Shown: positions 7,977-8,678 of the stretch, piece after piece
How positions within the stretch are numbered: position 1 is the stretch's first letter
How the letters are laid out: every line of letters starts with the position of its first letter
From: Actinomycetes bacterium
GTDB lineage: Bacteria; Actinomycetota; Acidimicrobiia; Acidimicrobiales; RAAP-2
Assembly (NCBI GenBank): GCA_021781315.1
Contig: JAJXXB010000005.1
Coordinates: 1 to 8,678 of the forward strand
Direction: 5' to 3'
DNA length: 8,678 nt
Notes under the pieces: model-generated
What the model saw: the letters and a program-made list of their open reading frames with translations, nothing else
The model's database searches: none
What the model was told of the DNA's origin: nothing
Program-made: the position numbers and the translations under genes

Positions 7977-8678
7977 CTCGTCATTGCGCAGCCGGTTCGA
8001 ACGGGGACTCGACGCACCGATCTGCCTGACTTGGGAGCTGACCTACGCCTGCAACATGTCGTGCTCGCACTGCCTGTCGGCCTCGGGACGCCGCGATCCG
8101 CGCGAACTCACGACCGACGAGGCCCGGGCCTTCATCGACGAGGTGGCCGCGATGCAGGTCTTCTACATCAACGTCGGCGGCGGCGAACCCATGATCCGTC
8201 GGGACTTCTTCGACCTGATCGGCTACGCCGTCGGCCAGGGCGTTGGCGTCAAGTTCTCGACCAACGGCACGCGCATCGACGCCGGCGCGGCGCGTCGACT
8301 CGCGGCGATGGACTACCTCGACGTCCAGGTCTCCCTCGACGGCGCCGACGCGCCGACCAACGACCGGCTGCGCGGGGCGGGCAGCTACGCCGCCGCGCGG
8401 CGCGCCATGGAGCACCTCGCCGACGCCAACTTCGGCGAGTTCAAGATCTCGGTCGTCGTCACGCGCGAGAACGTGGCTCAACTCGACGATTTCGCGGCCA
8501 TCGCCGCGCACTACGGAGCCCAGCTGCGACTCACCCGGCTGCGGCCCTCGGGCCGCGGGGTCGACGCGTGGGCCGACCTGCACCCCACGCGCGAGCAGAA
8601 CCGGACGCTCTACCACTGGCTGGTCGAGCACCCGCTCGTCTTGACCGGCGACTCGTTCTTTCACCTCTCGCCCCTCGG
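7966..8678 (+). CDS. mftC: Mycofactocin radical SAM maturase MftC, N-terminal 237 residues
   Basis: Open from GTG 7966 to the window edge, so the C-terminal part (the family is about 390 residues, including the SPASM region for extra Fe-S clusters) is not seen. The radical SAM cluster motif CNMSCSHC has the CxxxCxxC spacing at C29, C33 and C36. GGGEP at 71-75 binds the S-adenosylmethionine amino group; VGVKFSTNG and LDVQVSLDGA are the next core strands. The start region FERGLDAPICLTWELTYAC and the blocks RLRPSGRG and VLTGDSFFHLSPL match mycobacterial MftC almost residue for residue, so this is MftC and not a generic PqqE-like enzyme. It catalyses decarboxylation and Val-Tyr crosslinking of MftA. 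GTG 7966 is preferred because GGAG sits 7 bases upstream and the overlap with mftB fits coupling; TTG 7984 is a weaker alternative. mftD and mftE are expected beyond the window. Confidence 0.97.
   Translation, partial: MGADSSLRSRFERGLDAPICLTWELTYACNMSCSHCLSASGRRDPRELTTDEARAFIDEVAAMQVFYINVGGGEPMIRRDFFDLIGYAVGQGVGVKFSTNGTRIDAGAARRLAAMDYLDVQVSLDGADAPTNDRLRGAGSYAAARRAMEHLADANFGEFKISVVVTRENVAQLDDFAAIAAHYGAQLRLTRLRPSGRGVDAWADLHPTREQNRTLYHWLVEHPLVLTGDSFFHLSPL

Noticed and set aside
7981..8664. A 227-codon minus-strand frame opposite mftC
   Set aside because: It is antisense to a plus-strand frame with an intact CxxxCxxC radical SAM motif and close match to MftC.

Overview
This is a high-GC, densely coding bacterial window. 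Its composition, strong preference for G/C-ending codons and gene families (mycofactocin genes, an NDMA-type alcohol dehydrogenase) point to an actinobacterium or close relative. I cannot fix the genus from sequence alone. No RNA gene, CRISPR array, insertion sequence or rearrangement scar is visible, and no gap between genes exceeds 200 bases.

Left part, housekeeping: a minus-strand aconitase (acnA, C-terminus cut by the window edge) and a plus-strand arginyl-tRNA synthetase (argS, complete) diverge from a 69-base gap. A small alpha/beta hydrolase of unknown substrate follows, with codon use clearly different from its neighbours.

Right part, the main interest: a mycofactocin locus. Rightward genes mftA (40-residue precursor peptide ending in IDGLCGVY), mftB (peptide-binding chaperone) and mftC (radical SAM maturase, cut by the right edge) are packed with a 4-base gap and then an 11-base overlap. 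Divergent from them across 71 bases is mftF, the mycofactocin glycosyltransferase. Convergent with mftF, sharing a CTAG stop-codon overlap, is a zinc-dependent alcohol dehydrogenase of the NDMA-dependent (mycofactocin-associated) nicotinoprotein family. The window therefore holds peptide, chaperone, maturase, cofactor-decorating glycosyltransferase and a probable client enzyme side by side; mftD and mftE are expected just beyond the right edge.

Known pathway logic: MftB presents MftA to MftC, which decarboxylates the C-terminal Tyr and crosslinks it to the neighbouring Val. MftE and MftD then release and oxidise the product, MftF adds glucose units, and the redox cofactor takes electrons from dehydrogenases whose NAD(H) does not exchange. 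In Mycobacterium mftF is co-directional and distal (mftA-B-C-D-E-F), so the divergent mftF, the head-on dehydrogenase and a palindrome in the mftF/mftA gap are the distinctive features here.
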